Source of the DNA: Microvirga sp. VF16
GTDB lineage: Bacteria > Pseudomonadota > Alphaproteobacteria > Rhizobiales > Beijerinckiaceae
Assembly (NCBI RefSeq): GCF_016864375.1
Contig: NZ_CP069355.1
Span: forward strand, 434,001-498,000
Length of the DNA stretch: 64,000 bases
Reading direction: 5' to 3'
A program made the position numbers and the translations under genes. Of this stretch, positions 1 to 8,735 are shown in pieces. Under the pieces are notes generated by a model. The model ran no database searches and was not told the DNA's origin. It worked only from the letters and a program-made list of their open reading frames with translations. The first letter of the stretch is position 1; each line of letters begins with the position of its first letter.

Positions 1-346
1 GATGCAATGCGAGGCTATGCATTAGGACGTACTCGGTCATTCTCGCTGTCAATCCCGGATCGACCAGGCGAGCGATTGGCACCCCCTTCGGCAGACGATC
101 ATCGGACAGGAATTTGTCGACGCCGGCGCCGAGAACTTGGATGAGGCGAAGACCCGTGAGGGCTTCAAACATACCGGGTGGTGGGTTCCAGACAACAGCC
201 GCAACCACATCGGTTGGCACCGCATCGGAGAGCTGCGTGCAGACCCTGAACTCGGGGAATGCCTTCTGAAGTTCAATCGGCCAAGCCTTATCGCTGACCT
301 CGCTATGGAACAGAATGGTTCCGCCTTGCTTCCCGACGCCTGTCAT
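1..346 (-). CDS. 2-hydroxyacid dehydrogenase, GhrA-like (partial, 3' end beyond the window)
   Basis: An open frame runs leftward off the window edge from an ATG at 344-346 that is preceded by a good ribosome site (AGGAG). The 115 visible residues match the N-terminal half of the glyoxylate/hydroxypyruvate reductase A family of NAD(P)-dependent D-2-hydroxyacid dehydrogenases. Visible family landmarks are an LGAGVD segment followed by a GLTARMTEYVLMH segment, which precede the Rossmann nucleotide site lying outside the window. Family members reduce glyoxylate or hydroxypyruvate in the cytoplasm. The gene diverges from the FAD-linked oxidase at 509, so both may act on related 2-hydroxy acids (inference). 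Substrate is not determinable. Confidence 0.75.
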   Translation of the reverse strand, partial: MTGVGKQGGTILFHSEVSDKAWPIELQKAFPEFRVCTQLSDAVPTDVVAAVVWNPPPGMFEALTGLRLIQVLGAGVDKFLSDDRLPKGVPIARLVDPGLTARMTEYVLMHSLALH

Positions 347-508
347 TTCCTCTCCTATGAGTTCGGCAACTGCTTCTTGACTGTTGTTAGGCTACCGGGT
401 TATCAGACAAGCAGTTGACGGTCAAGTCCCAAGCATTCCTTAAGCTCGAGTGGTTGCGATTTGGCTGATCGGCGTCAGAAGTAGTCATTAGAGCAACGGA
501 GCTGTGGC

Positions 509-1960
509 GTGTCGATATCTTACGGTCAGGGTAGCGAATGCCGAACTGCAAAACTTGTTTTAGCCCTCCGGGGAGTTGTTGGGGCCGAGAACTGCATCGT
601 AGATGATGAGCACAAGGCGCGGTATCTGGTGGACTGGCGAAAGCTATATTCCGGGAAGACGCTCGCCGTAATCCGCCCGGGGACGACCGAAGAGGCGGCT
701 GCTGTGGTTAGAGCCTGTGCTGCTGCGAACGTTGGTGTGGTGCCCCAAGGCGGGAATACCGGGCTCGTCGGCGGTGCCATACCTATCAGTGACGGCGAAG
801 AGATTATCATCAGCCTCGAGCGGATGAATCGGATTCGTGCCCTCGATAAGGCGAACTACACGGTGACAGTCGAGGCCGGATGTGTACTTTCGCGCCTGCA
901 CAATGTCGTGGCGGAGGCGAGCCTGTTCTTTCCGCTCAGCCTTGGAGCTGAAGGATCATGCCAAATCGGTGGAAACCTTGCTACGAACGCAGGCGGAAAC
1001 GCGGTCCTGAGATACGGAAGCATACGAAACCTAGCACTGGGATTGGAGGTTGTGCTTCCGAACGGCCAGATCTGGAATGGTTTGCGCGCCTTGCGGAAGG
1101 ATAATGCAGGCTACGATCTGAGAAACCTATTTATTGGAAGCGAGGGAACCCTCGGACTGATCACAGCTGCAGTACTGCAGCTCTTTCCTCCGCCGACACA
1201 CATCACAACGTGTGTTCTTGGATTTCCCTCATTGGAGCGCCTTCCTGATATCTACGGATTTCTTCGCGAGCGGCTGTCTTACGGGCTGAGCGCCTTCGAA
1301 CTGATGCCGGGGCATGCAGTGGATCTCGCATCGGAGACCCTTAGGGGCATCAGGAGGCCAATGCGGGCATCGCATCCGTACTATGCCCTCGTCGAGGTTT
1401 CTGATTTCTCGCAAGATGCTGTTGGGAACTCCGCAGTCGAAGCTACCACTATGGAGCTCCTCGAGCGGCAGCTCATTTCTGATGCAGTAATCGCCGCCAG
1501 TGCCGCACAGAGAAGAGATTTCTGGAAAGCCAGGGAGGGCATAGTAGATATGCAACCCCTTTTAGGAGCCGTGGCGAAGCATGACATTTCCGTTCCCGTT
1601 TCCAATATCGGCTCTTTCATAAGTCAAGCGGCTGAAGTGATCGACAAAATTGCACCCGGGGTCCTGCAGATTGCTTTCGGGCACGTCGGGGATGGCAATA
1701 TTCACCTCAACTTAATTGAGCGGGAGAACGAAAAGATGTCGGCATTCCGTGCTCGTGCCCAAGAGATCGGTGTGGCCCTCTATGATCTCGTGGATGCATT
1801 TGAAGGAAGCTTCAGTGCAGAACACGGGATCGGGCAATTGCGGCGCCAGGACCTTATCTCTCGACGTTCCTCCATTGAGATCGATGTGATGCGCGCCGTG
1901 AAACGGACAATTGATCCACAAGGCTTATTCAACCGGGGTAAGCTCTTCGCCACTCCGTGA
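509..1960 (+). CDS. FAD-linked oxidase, GlcD / D-2-hydroxyacid dehydrogenase family
   Basis: 483-residue flavoprotein of the family that oxidises D-2-hydroxy acids such as D-lactate, glycolate or D-2-hydroxyglutarate to 2-oxo acids. The FAD-binding PCMH signature PQGGNTGLVGG lies at about residues 79-89. The C-terminal FAD-oxidase domain carries GHVGDGNIHLN near residue 391 and AEHGIGQLRR near residue 436, both typical and intact. Translation starts at a GTG with a GGAG motif about 7 bases upstream. The length is normal for a single-subunit member. It is divergent from a 2-hydroxyacid dehydrogenase, suggesting a hydroxy-acid catabolic pair. Substrate cannot be assigned from sequence. Confidence 0.85.
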   Translation: MSISYGQGSECRTAKLVLALRGVVGAENCIVDDEHKARYLVDWRKLYSGKTLAVIRPGTTEEAAAVVRACAAANVGVVPQGGNTGLVGGAIPISDGEEIIISLERMNRIRALDKANYTVTVEAGCVLSRLHNVVAEASLFFPLSLGAEGSCQIGGNLATNAGGNAVLRYGSIRNLALGLEVVLPNGQIWNGLRALRKDNAGYDLRNLFIGSEGTLGLITAAVLQLFPPPTHITTCVLGFPSLERLPDIYGFLRERLSYGLSAFELMPGHAVDLASETLRGIRRPMRASHPYYALVEVSDFSQDAVGNSAVEATTMELLERQLISDAVIAASAAQRRDFWKAREGIVDMQPLLGAVAKHDISVPVSNIGSFISQAAEVIDKIAPGVLQIAFGHVGDGNIHLNLIERENEKMSAFRARAQEIGVALYDLVDAFEGSFSAEHGIGQLRRQDLISRRSSIEIDVMRAVKRTIDPQGLFNRGKLFATP

Positions 1961-2166
1961 ATGCAGCGTCGCTTCATCCGGTGGGGCGACCATAATTTCA
2001 GGCGTCGACCAGCGGTAGATGCGCGCCGGCTGCTGTCCTTGGACTTCAACGATCTGCTATTCCCCGTTCACATTGCGTTGCCTGAATTGCTCGCCGTTTT
2101 TGGATCGTTGCCTCGTTTAATTTGCTCCCGAGCTCGGGCGAGCTTCCGGCGACGAAGGTGAGGCAG
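1961..2166. other. Gene-free spacer with the left end of a decayed element
   Basis: No convincing gene is seen. TCGTTGCCTC at 2105-2114 is the exact inverse of GAGGCAACGA at 4909-4918, which lies just past the decayed transposase gene. These probably mark the subterminal repeats of that old element. A 12-base palindrome CCCGAGCTCGGG lies near 2127-2138. Confidence 0.45.
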
Positions 2167-2857
2167 ATGGGTATGACGACACGCAATGAACTGAACGCAA
2201 TGCACTAATCTGGGCGATTTCGGCGTGGCATCAGCAGAGCGCTCACCCTGACAAGGGCTGCATTATTGATAAGTTCGTGGCTGTAACAGGATTGCGCCGC
2301 GAGCATGTGATGCGTGTCCTTCGGCAAGGCTTGCCGAATAAGGCGCATCGGGTGCAGCCCAATCCCCGGATCTACGACAATGCGGTTCGCGAGGCTCTCG
2401 TCGTGATCTGGGAAGCCTCGGACCCGATCTGCGGCAAGCGCCTGGAGGTTCTCGTGCCAGTTCTGCTCAAGGCAATGGAACGCCATGGCCATCTTCGGTT
2501 GGTTCCGGAAGTGCGAGAGCGCTTCCTCGGCATGAGCGCGGTCACGATCGATGAGCCTTACAAGCGATCAAGCAGCAGGCTACCGCTGACCGGCCCAAGC
2601 GCCGGTCAGCGCCCTCTTAGCGGTGCGGCGCAGCATTCCGGCGCGAACGTTCGCCAACTGGGATGATCCCCTCCCGGCTTTGTGGAAGCTGATCTGGTCG
2701 CCCATGGTGGCCCAAGCGTCAGTGGCAGCTCCGTCCAGTCCCTGGCTGTGACCGATATTGTCTCAGGCTGGACCGAGTGCGCGCCGCTGCTCTTTCGCGA
2801 GCAGCGGCTTCTGACGGAGGTCCTCTGCGGGATCCGCAAGTTCCTCCCCTTTGTGCT
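2167..2857 (+). pseudogene. Integrase-core transposase (ISNCY/IS481-like), 5' part, decayed and interrupted
   Basis: N-terminal half of a DDE integrase-type transposase. Readable segments include a helix-turn-helix region with CIIDKFVAVTGLRREHVMRVL, a KRLEVLVPVLLKAMERHGHL segment and FVEADLVAHGG leading into the catalytic core. The reading frame shifts several times (near 2205, 2560-2640 and 2666), so it cannot make a full protein. At 2857-2858 an IS630-type element is inserted. Removing it joins PFVL to VGSDTDNDS in frame, restoring the second catalytic Asp region. The other half is at 4059-4904. Family placement is from remembered homologues; the interruption is seen directly. Confidence 0.8.
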
Positions 2858-2858
2858 A

Positions 2859-4058
2859 AGTGGTGCATCCGGCATGTTCAGGGGGTATAATCGCGGCTTG
2901 CTGGCCTGCTGGCGGGGGGTGACCCATGACACCGATCGGCTTACGGGATTTGACCGTTGAGGAGCGTGCACGGATCCAGACGTTGGCCTACGCGCGCACC
3001 GCTCCGGCTCAGATGGTGCAACGGGCGCAAATCATCTGGCGCGCCAGTCACGGCGAGAGCGCATCCGCCATTGCCTCTCGCCTGGGCCTGGATGACGAGA
3101 CCGTGCGCAAGCGCATCCACCGCTTCAATGCAGAAGGAGTGGAGGCCCTCAAGGACAAACATCGCTCCGGACGCCCGCCCACCTATCCGCCTGAGCAAAC
3201 CGCCACCGTGATTGCAAGTGCACTGACCAAGCCAGAGACGCTTGGGCTGCCGTTTGCCGCCTGGACGCTGGATCGGCTGGCCGCTTACCTGCACGAGCAC
3301 AAGGGGATCACGATGCAGCGCAGTCGCATTGACGAGATCCTGCTCCACGAGGGCCTGCGCTGGCGCAAGCACGAGACTTGGTTCGGTGAGCGGGTCGATC
3401 CGGCCTTCGCGGAAAAAAGGGGGCGATCGAAACGCTCTACACGGCGCCTCCTGCGGGCCGTTGTGTGATCGGCCTGGACGAGATGGGACCAGTGAGCGCC
3501 AAGAGCGACGCGGGTCGGGCGCTGGTGCAGACAAAAACACGGCCGGCCGAACGGGCGAAGCAGGAGATCGACTATGGTCGGCGCGCCAAAGGCTCCATCT
3601 TCGGGGCCTTTTGTCCGGCCACCGGTGAAGCCTTCACCCATCCCTATCCAGCACGCAGCGGCGCGCATTGGGTCGACTTCCTGGAGCACGTTGAGACTTG
3701 GGTCCCGAGCACGACCCAGCGGGTCTACGCCATCATGGACAACCTGAGCTCCCATCGCACCACGGACGTGCTGCTGTTCCTGCTCGCCCATCCGCGCTGG
3801 GAGATGGTGTTCCAACCCAACTACGCGGCTTATCTCAACCTGATTGAGCCCTGGTGGAAGATCCTGCGTTCCCTCGCGTTAGCCGGCCGGCGCTTCGAGA
3901 GCTGGGACGAGATCACCGCTGCGATCCACGGCGCCACCGTCTACTGGAATGCGCATCGCCATCCCTTCGTCTGGGGCCAACGCCGCCGGCATCGCCCACG
4001 CCGCTCGCCCGGCATCGCCCTCCTGCCGAGGGCCGCATGACCTATCGGATGCACCACT
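2859..4058 (+). mobile_element. IS630-family insertion sequence (copy A), nested in another transposase
   Basis: The 1200-bp element has perfect 13-bp terminal inverted repeats, AGTGGTGCATCCG at 2859-2871 and CGGATGCACCACT at 4046-4058. It is flanked on both sides by TA (2857-2858 and 4059-4060), the target duplication expected of IS630/Tc1-mariner elements. It carries one transposase gene in two frames. Excising it and one TA rebuilds an open frame across the host transposase, which confirms the insertion point. Confidence 0.93.
2926..4040 (+). CDS. IS630-family transposase, two frames joined at an A6 run
   Basis: The first frame (2926-3468) encodes the N-terminal helix-turn-helix region (SAIASRLGLDDETVRKRIHRF). 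The second (to 4040) encodes the DDE catalytic domain with Asp in VIGLDEMGP, Asp in YAIMDNLSSH and Glu in LNLIEPWW. The protein frame changes by -1 at GAAAAAAGGGGG near 3413-3424. Reading through the A6 tract gives the expected family sequence AEKKGAIETLY. Some IS630 elements express transposase by frameshifting at such tracts, so this may be programmed rather than damage (inference). All catalytic residues are present. Confidence 0.8.
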
Positions 4059-4904
4059 TAGTGGGATCTGATACAGATAATGACAGCGTCTTCATGAACG
4101 AGACGGTGCGGGACTATTGCCGGCATCAGGAGATCGCCTTCACCCGCAGCCGGCCTTACCGCAAGAATGACCAAGCCTTTGTCGAGCAGAAGAACGGGGC
4201 CATTGTCCGCCATGTTGTCGGCTATCGCCGGTTCGAGAGGATCCCGGCGGCTGCGGCGCTTTCCCGCCTTTATGCCTCTCTTCATCTGTTCGTGATCTTC
4301 GTCCAGCCCTCGTTCAAGCTGGCCGGCAAGGAACGGCAGGGTGCCCTGGTGCGCAAGCGCTGTCACCCGCCTGCCACACCGTGCCAGAGTCTGCTGGACG
4401 ATCTTCGCGTTCCAGCCGAGGTCAAAGCTCAGCTGAAGGAGATGCTTGTGACCTTGGATCCAGTCCGGCTGCTGCAACAGATCCGTGATGGTCAGGCCCG
4501 CCTGGTTGAATTGGCCGATGAGCCAGTCACTCCTGTGTCATCCTCGGATCCCGCAATACTCGACCCATTCCAGCAGGGTCTGCGCACGGCCTGGAATGCA
4601 AGGTGGAGTTCGCCCAACCGCCCGCCCCAAACAGCTGGTTCGGTGCGACCGGCGACGTCCGGATCCCTTGGCAGCGGTGACAGCACACCTGCAGGACTGG
4701 TTCAAGGCTGAGCCATGGCGCACCGGCCGCGAGTTGCTGGCCAAGCTCCAAGGGACCTATCCTGACCAGTATTCCGAAAAGCACCTGTACGCGCTCGAGC
4801 GGCGCCTGAAAATCCGGCGTCAGGACGCGGCTCGGACCTTGGTCTTTAGATCATCTGATCAAGGTCCGGAGCTCGCACAGCCCTTAGATCCGCCAGGAGC
4901 ATGA
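4059..4904 (+). pseudogene. Integrase-core transposase, 3' part, decayed
   Basis: Continuation of the gene starting at 2167. It begins VGSDTDNDSVFMNE, then KNDQAFVEQKNGAIVRHVVGY with the catalytic Glu, then QPSFKL and a C-terminal segment typical of this transposase (VRPTARPKQ, RRRPDPLAAV, EAEPWRT-like). The frame shifts again near 4600, and the last part ends at a TGA at 4902-4904. GAGGCAACGA at 4909-4918 mirrors the left-end motif. The element is inactive. Confidence 0.8.
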
Positions 4905-5418
4905 AAGTGAGGCAACGACCATCTGGGTCGGGAACATTCCCCAGTGAGGCAATACGCGCCATCGGTTTTGAGTGTCGCGCAATACTCTGGCATTCTCCTC
5001 CAACAAAATCCTTGCCACCAGGGAACATCCAATACACGGGGTCAGCGACGGCGTCGTTCATGGCTATCCCGCCGCGCCCGGCTGGCGGGACTGAGCTGAC
5101 CGCTGCCTGACGGGCTCGATGACGAGGCGCTCGAGCTCCTGCTGTTTCGGCGCCATCCTCGGCTCGGAACGACCAGCGCCCATTCCACTAAGCCACTGGC
5201 CCAGCGGGACTGCACCGATGCGACACCCAGTCACGGGCGAGCGCACAATGAACATCACCATGCCGAGTAGTCGATTTGACATGAGTTCGCTCTGGACACT
5301 TCCTCCCTTGTCAGGTAAGCAGGTTCACCTACAGGCAGCTGGTTCTTGGTGAGGACTAGTTGCTTGCACCGCATGGATCGCCACATCGCCATCGCAGAGA
5401 CGAGTAGGACCAACGATT
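4905..5418. other. Gene-free stretch upstream of the GntR gene
   Basis: About 500 bases without a recognisable gene. The first part contains repeated GTGAGGCAA-type motifs (4907-4916 and 4943-4950) that belong to the end of the decayed element. The remainder has short open frames on both strands, none with a family signature or a good ribosome site. The GntR promoter probably lies in its last 100 bases. Confidence 0.4.
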
Positions 5419-6135
5419 ATGGGCCTGGATGTCCCCTCTTTTCAAAAGGCACCGGGTCTCGCACATGAGATCGCCCGATATCTTCGAAGTGCCATTGCCG
5501 ATGGCAAATTCAAGCCGGGGGAAAAACTCCCGGCTGAGCAGACACTTGCGACTAGCTTCGGCGTGTCGCGCTCGGTCATCCGAGAAGCGGTTTCACAGCT
5601 GCGCTATGAAGGCCTGATTAAGTCCTATCAAGGCCTCGGCGTGTTCGTCTCCGAAACGGGTAGTCCGAGTTCGTTCGTGATTGACTCGGCTGCATTGGCC
5701 GAATCTGGCGCCTTGGCGCAGATTTTCGAACTTCGCATGACTCTCGAGGCTGACGCCGCAGCCCTCGCGGCAAAACGGCGAACGAAGAAGCATCTCGATG
5801 CAATGAAAGGGGCGCTCGCCGAAATGGCGCTCGCGATAGAGAGGGGCGAGGACGGTGTCGCCCCCGACATCGCCTTTCATCGTGTGATCGCGGAGGCAAC
5901 GGGAAACACCTATTTCGCTGCGCTCGTCCGGATCCTGAACGACAACATCAGGACTAGTATATTCGTCGCAAGATTGAACACGGCTCGCGAAGGACGATAC
6001 ATCGCAGATCTGGTGCAAGCCGAGCACGCAGCCATCTATCAAGCCATCTTGAACAGAGACCCAGTGAAAGCACGTGAGGCATCGCGTACCCATCTGGAGC
6101 ATACAGCCAAGCAACTGAAGCTTGTGCTCGACTAA
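5419..6135 (+). CDS. GntR-family transcriptional regulator (FadR/FCD subfamily)
   Basis: 238 residues. An N-terminal winged helix (about residues 12-78) includes DGKFKPGEKLPAEQTLA and VSRSVIREAVSQLRYEGLI, the standard GntR DNA-binding region. The C-terminal all-helical FCD ligand domain (about 90-230) contains conserved metal/ligand-type residues in the ELRMTLE, FHRVIAEATGN and EHAAIYQAI segments. FCD regulators usually repress catabolic genes for organic or sugar acids and release DNA on binding the substrate. Neighbours that could be targets are the hydroxyacid oxidase at 509 and the DapA-family gene at 8736, now separated from it by IS elements (inference). Confidence 0.88.
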   Translation: MGLDVPSFQKAPGLAHEIARYLRSAIADGKFKPGEKLPAEQTLATSFGVSRSVIREAVSQLRYEGLIKSYQGLGVFVSETGSPSSFVIDSAALAESGALAQIFELRMTLEADAAALAAKRRTKKHLDAMKGALAEMALAIERGEDGVAPDIAFHRVIAEATGNTYFAALVRILNDNIRTSIFVARLNTAREGRYIADLVQAEHAAIYQAILNRDPVKAREASRTHLEHTAKQLKLVLD

Positions 6136-6728
6136 GTGTTCAGATGGGGTTGTCTAATCGCAGCTCATTGATCAAGTCCTTTCTCGTAATTGCTCAACGA
6201 TGGCATTGCCGGTTTTTTGACCGGCAATGCCAGGATGCTGATATTGCGGCTGTGTTGCTTATTCGTTTGGTGCCATTGACGGACAGCTGCCGGGAGCAGG
6301 GTTGTCTTCGCGGTCGACACCTGGTCGCCGCATGATGGTCTTTGCAGGCGGGGCCTTCCAATGTATTCGACGCAGTCTGCGGGTCGATGACGCGCACCTG
6401 CAATCCCATCAACGGAATGGTCGAGGGTATGGCACAACAGTCGGCGAGACGGGGCTGGAAGAACCAAGCAAACTCAGAGCGCTTCGAGCGCGCGAATGTG
6501 ATTTGGACTCAGTCCGCTAACTCTCATACAGGCCCGCAGCGTTCATACTGTACTCCGAGGCCGGACAGATGGCAGCATCCGACTACGTGTCTATAGCCTC
6601 TAAAAGCCGCTTGCGTCGGCCGGGACGTCCACAGATCAGTTTGAACCGAGCCGGCACGGCGCGCGTCATGCAACGGCTCAGGCCCTGGACCATGTCTCAT
6701 CAACAGGAGGCGACCCAATGAATGTCTA
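6136..6728. other. Gene-poor stretch between the GntR gene and an IS5 element
   Basis: No credible gene. It holds the perfect hairpin at 6201-6232 and some low-quality open frames on both strands. A short reverse-strand piece (about 6280-6420, GLQVRVIDPQT) might be a scrap of an older gene but is too short to assign. The IS5 element begins at 6729. Confidence 0.35.
6201..6232. repeat. Perfect 13-bp inverted repeat (hairpin)
   Basis: TGGCATTGCCGGT (6201-6213) is exactly complementary to ACCGGCAATGCCA (6220-6232) across a 6-base loop, 66 bases after the GntR stop codon. There is no U-tract on either side, so it is not a classic terminator. It may be a transcript-stabilising or factor-independent stop structure, or a protein-binding site. 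Confidence 0.7.
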
Positions 6729-6794
6729 CGGCCTGTTAGCTCTTGAACCCTTTGTGCGTGGAGGCGTTTTGCTTGTCCTGACTGCGGAGGAGCC

Positions 6795-7563
6795 ATGCTG
6801 ACGGATACTCAATGGGCGATGCTGGATCCGCTGGTGGAGCAGTGCCGCCCCAAGGGCAAGACACCGCCGCAGGATCTGCGTCGGGCACTGGATGCCATTC
6901 TCTGGCGGCATGAGAACGGCGCCAAGTGGCGGGCCATCCCGGCGGAACTGGGCCCCTGGTGGCGGGCGGCCCAGACCTTCATCCGCTGGGCGCGTCTCGG
7001 GGTCTGGGAGCATCTGCTCGCCCTGGTGCAGGAGCGCGGCATCCAACTCGGCATGACCTTCCTAGACGGGACGAGCGTGCGCGCGCACCAGAAGGCCGCC
7101 GGGGCGCGCCGAAAAGGGGCTCTCAAGCTCAACGAGACGATCGTGAAGCACTTGGTCGCTCTCGTGGCGGCTATGGCACCAAGGCTTGCGTGATTACAGA
7201 CGGCGTGGGACGCGCGATTGCTTTCCGCATCGCGCCCGGTCAGGCCCATGAGCTGCCTGAAGCCATTCCGCTGCTCGACAGCTTACCAGGTGTGCCTGCT
7301 TGGGTGGTGGCCGATCGCGGCTATTCCAGTCACAGCTTCCGCAATTACATCTGGAGCATCGGTGCGAGACCGGCGATCCCGGCAAGGGCCAATGAGGCGC
7401 CGGTCGCTTGTCCGGACTGGATTTATAACAACCGTAATGTCGTCGAGCGGCTCTAGGCCAGGCTGAAAGAGTGGCGAGCCGTGGCAACGCGCTACGAAAA
7501 GACCACCTCATCTTTCATGGGCATTCTCTGCCTCGCCGCTACACTCGATTGGATCAAGCGCTA
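6795..7563 (+). pseudogene. IS5-family transposase, frameshifted and with a nonsense codon
   Basis: The first frame (6795-7193) covers the N-terminal region (MLTDTQWAMLDPLV, then a WRHENGAKWRAIP segment) through the first catalytic Asp in FLDGTSVRAH. Near 7140 the frame changes to the second part (RSRGGYGTKACVITDG, the second Asp in VVADRGYSS, and Glu in NVVERL). Members of the IS427 group often use a programmed frameshift here, so that change alone is not fatal. However, a TAG at 7454-7456 replaces the expected Trp just after the catalytic Glu (VERL-stop-ARLKEW), truncating the protein. The rest runs to the IS630 junction at 7562. Confidence 0.85.
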
Positions 7564-8615
7564 GAGCATCGGACTAGAAATCCGACTCCCGGGGTTTTTG
7601 GCTGGCGCGATCCGTGATTCACTTCGTCGGACGGGAGGTGGATTATGGGTCATTGCTATTCTCTCGATCTTCGGGTGCGGGTGGCCGACTTCGTCGAGGC
7701 GGGCCATACCTGCCGGGCGGCAGCCGAGCACTTTGACGTCAGCGAGAGCTTCGCCATCAAGTTGGTGCGGCGAACGCGGGACACCGGTTCGCCGGCGCCA
7801 GCCCGCCAAGGTCGCCCGCCCGGAGGCGGCAAGCTGGTGCCTTATGAGAGCTTCCTGATCCAGACCGTCGAGGCAAGGCCTGCCATCACGATGCCCGAAC
7901 TCGCGGCTCGGCTGCTGGAGGAACACGGAGTGATGGCGGCCCCCGCCATGCTCTCTCGCTTCCTGTGCCGGTGCGGCTTCTCATATAAAAAAATGCCTGA
8001 TGGCGGCGGAGTGCGCACGCGCCGACGTGCGGGATGAGCGCCGGGTCTGGCATACCCACCGTCAGCCCCGCATGCGCCAAGAGCCGCACCGCTTGGTGTT
8101 TTTTGATGAGACCTACGTCAACACCAAGATGACCCGCCTGCGGGGGCGCTCGCGCAAAGGCCAGCGGCTGCGTATGAGCGCGCCCTTCGGCCACTGGAAG
8201 ACGCATACCTTTGTGGCTGGGCTGCGTTGCAGCGAGTTGAGCGCGCCCTGGATCATCGATGGCCCGATCACCCGATTGACGTTCGAGGCTTACATCGAGA
8301 CGCAGCTCGCGCCGACGCTGCACGAAGGTGACGTGGTGATCCTCGACAACCTGGCGGTCCACAAGAGTGAAAAGGCCGCGCAGTGTCTGAAGCGACGCGG
8401 AGCCTGGTTCCTGTTCTTGCCGGCTTATTCGCCCGATCTTAATCCAATCGAACAGGCCTTCGCCAAGATCAAAGCCCACCTGCGCAAGGCCGAGGCCCGA
8501 ACGTTCGACGCGCTTTGGCGAGCGCTCGGGGGCATCTGCGATTTGTTTGAGCCGCAAGAATGTTGGAATTACCTCAAAGCCGCCGGCTATGCGTTCGTTT
8601 AACCGTCCGATGCTC
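7564..8615 (+). mobile_element. IS630-family insertion sequence (copy B), nested in an IS5 element
   Basis: The 1052-bp element has perfect 11-bp terminal repeats, GAGCATCGGAC at 7564-7574 and GTCCGATGCTC at 8605-8615, and is flanked by TA on both sides (7562-7563 and 8616-8617). It sits exactly at the stop codon of the IS5 transposase, whose TAG is now part host and part insertion. It is unrelated at the ends to copy A (2859-4058), so the two are different IS630 types. Confidence 0.92.
7645..8602 (+). CDS. IS630-family transposase, two frames joined at an A7 run
   Basis: The first frame (from 7645, ATG preceded by GGGAGGTGG) encodes paired helix-turn-helix domains (CRAAAEHFDVSESFAIKLV). The second (to 8602) encodes the catalytic domain with Asp in VFFDETYVNT, Asp in VILDNLAVH and Glu in LNPIEQAF. 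The frame changes at TATAAAAAAATG (about 7984-7995). Skipping one A gives the usual family continuation KKxLMAAECARADV. All catalytic residues are present, so the protein may be made by slippage on the A7 run (inference). Homopolymer damage is the alternative. Confidence 0.78.
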
Positions 8616-8735
8616 TAACAGACCGTAATCCGTCAAACTTGACTCATCCGTGCCCATGTGAATGCTCTCCAATTCTCCGAAGTAAGTCCACAAGCCTCTT
8701 TACACTGGCAGCAGCATAAGCCACCCTAAACTTCC

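Larger units (their letters stand above)
6729..8625 (+). mobile_element. IS5-family (IS427-like) element carrying a nested IS630
   Basis: The left end CGGCCTGTTAGCTCTTGA (from 6729) matches the inverse of the right end (CGGTCTGTTAGCGCTTGA when rebuilt across the insertion), and both ends abut TA (6727-6728 and 8626-8627), a likely target duplication. The transposase gene is followed immediately by a second IS630 element (7564-8615) inserted at its stop codon. The right 10 bases of the IS5 element reappear at 8616-8625. Confidence 0.8.

Noticed and set aside
6280..6420. Reverse-strand scrap resembling an acyl-CoA ligase motif (GLQVRVIDPQT)
   Set aside because: Too short and not supported by flanking motifs.
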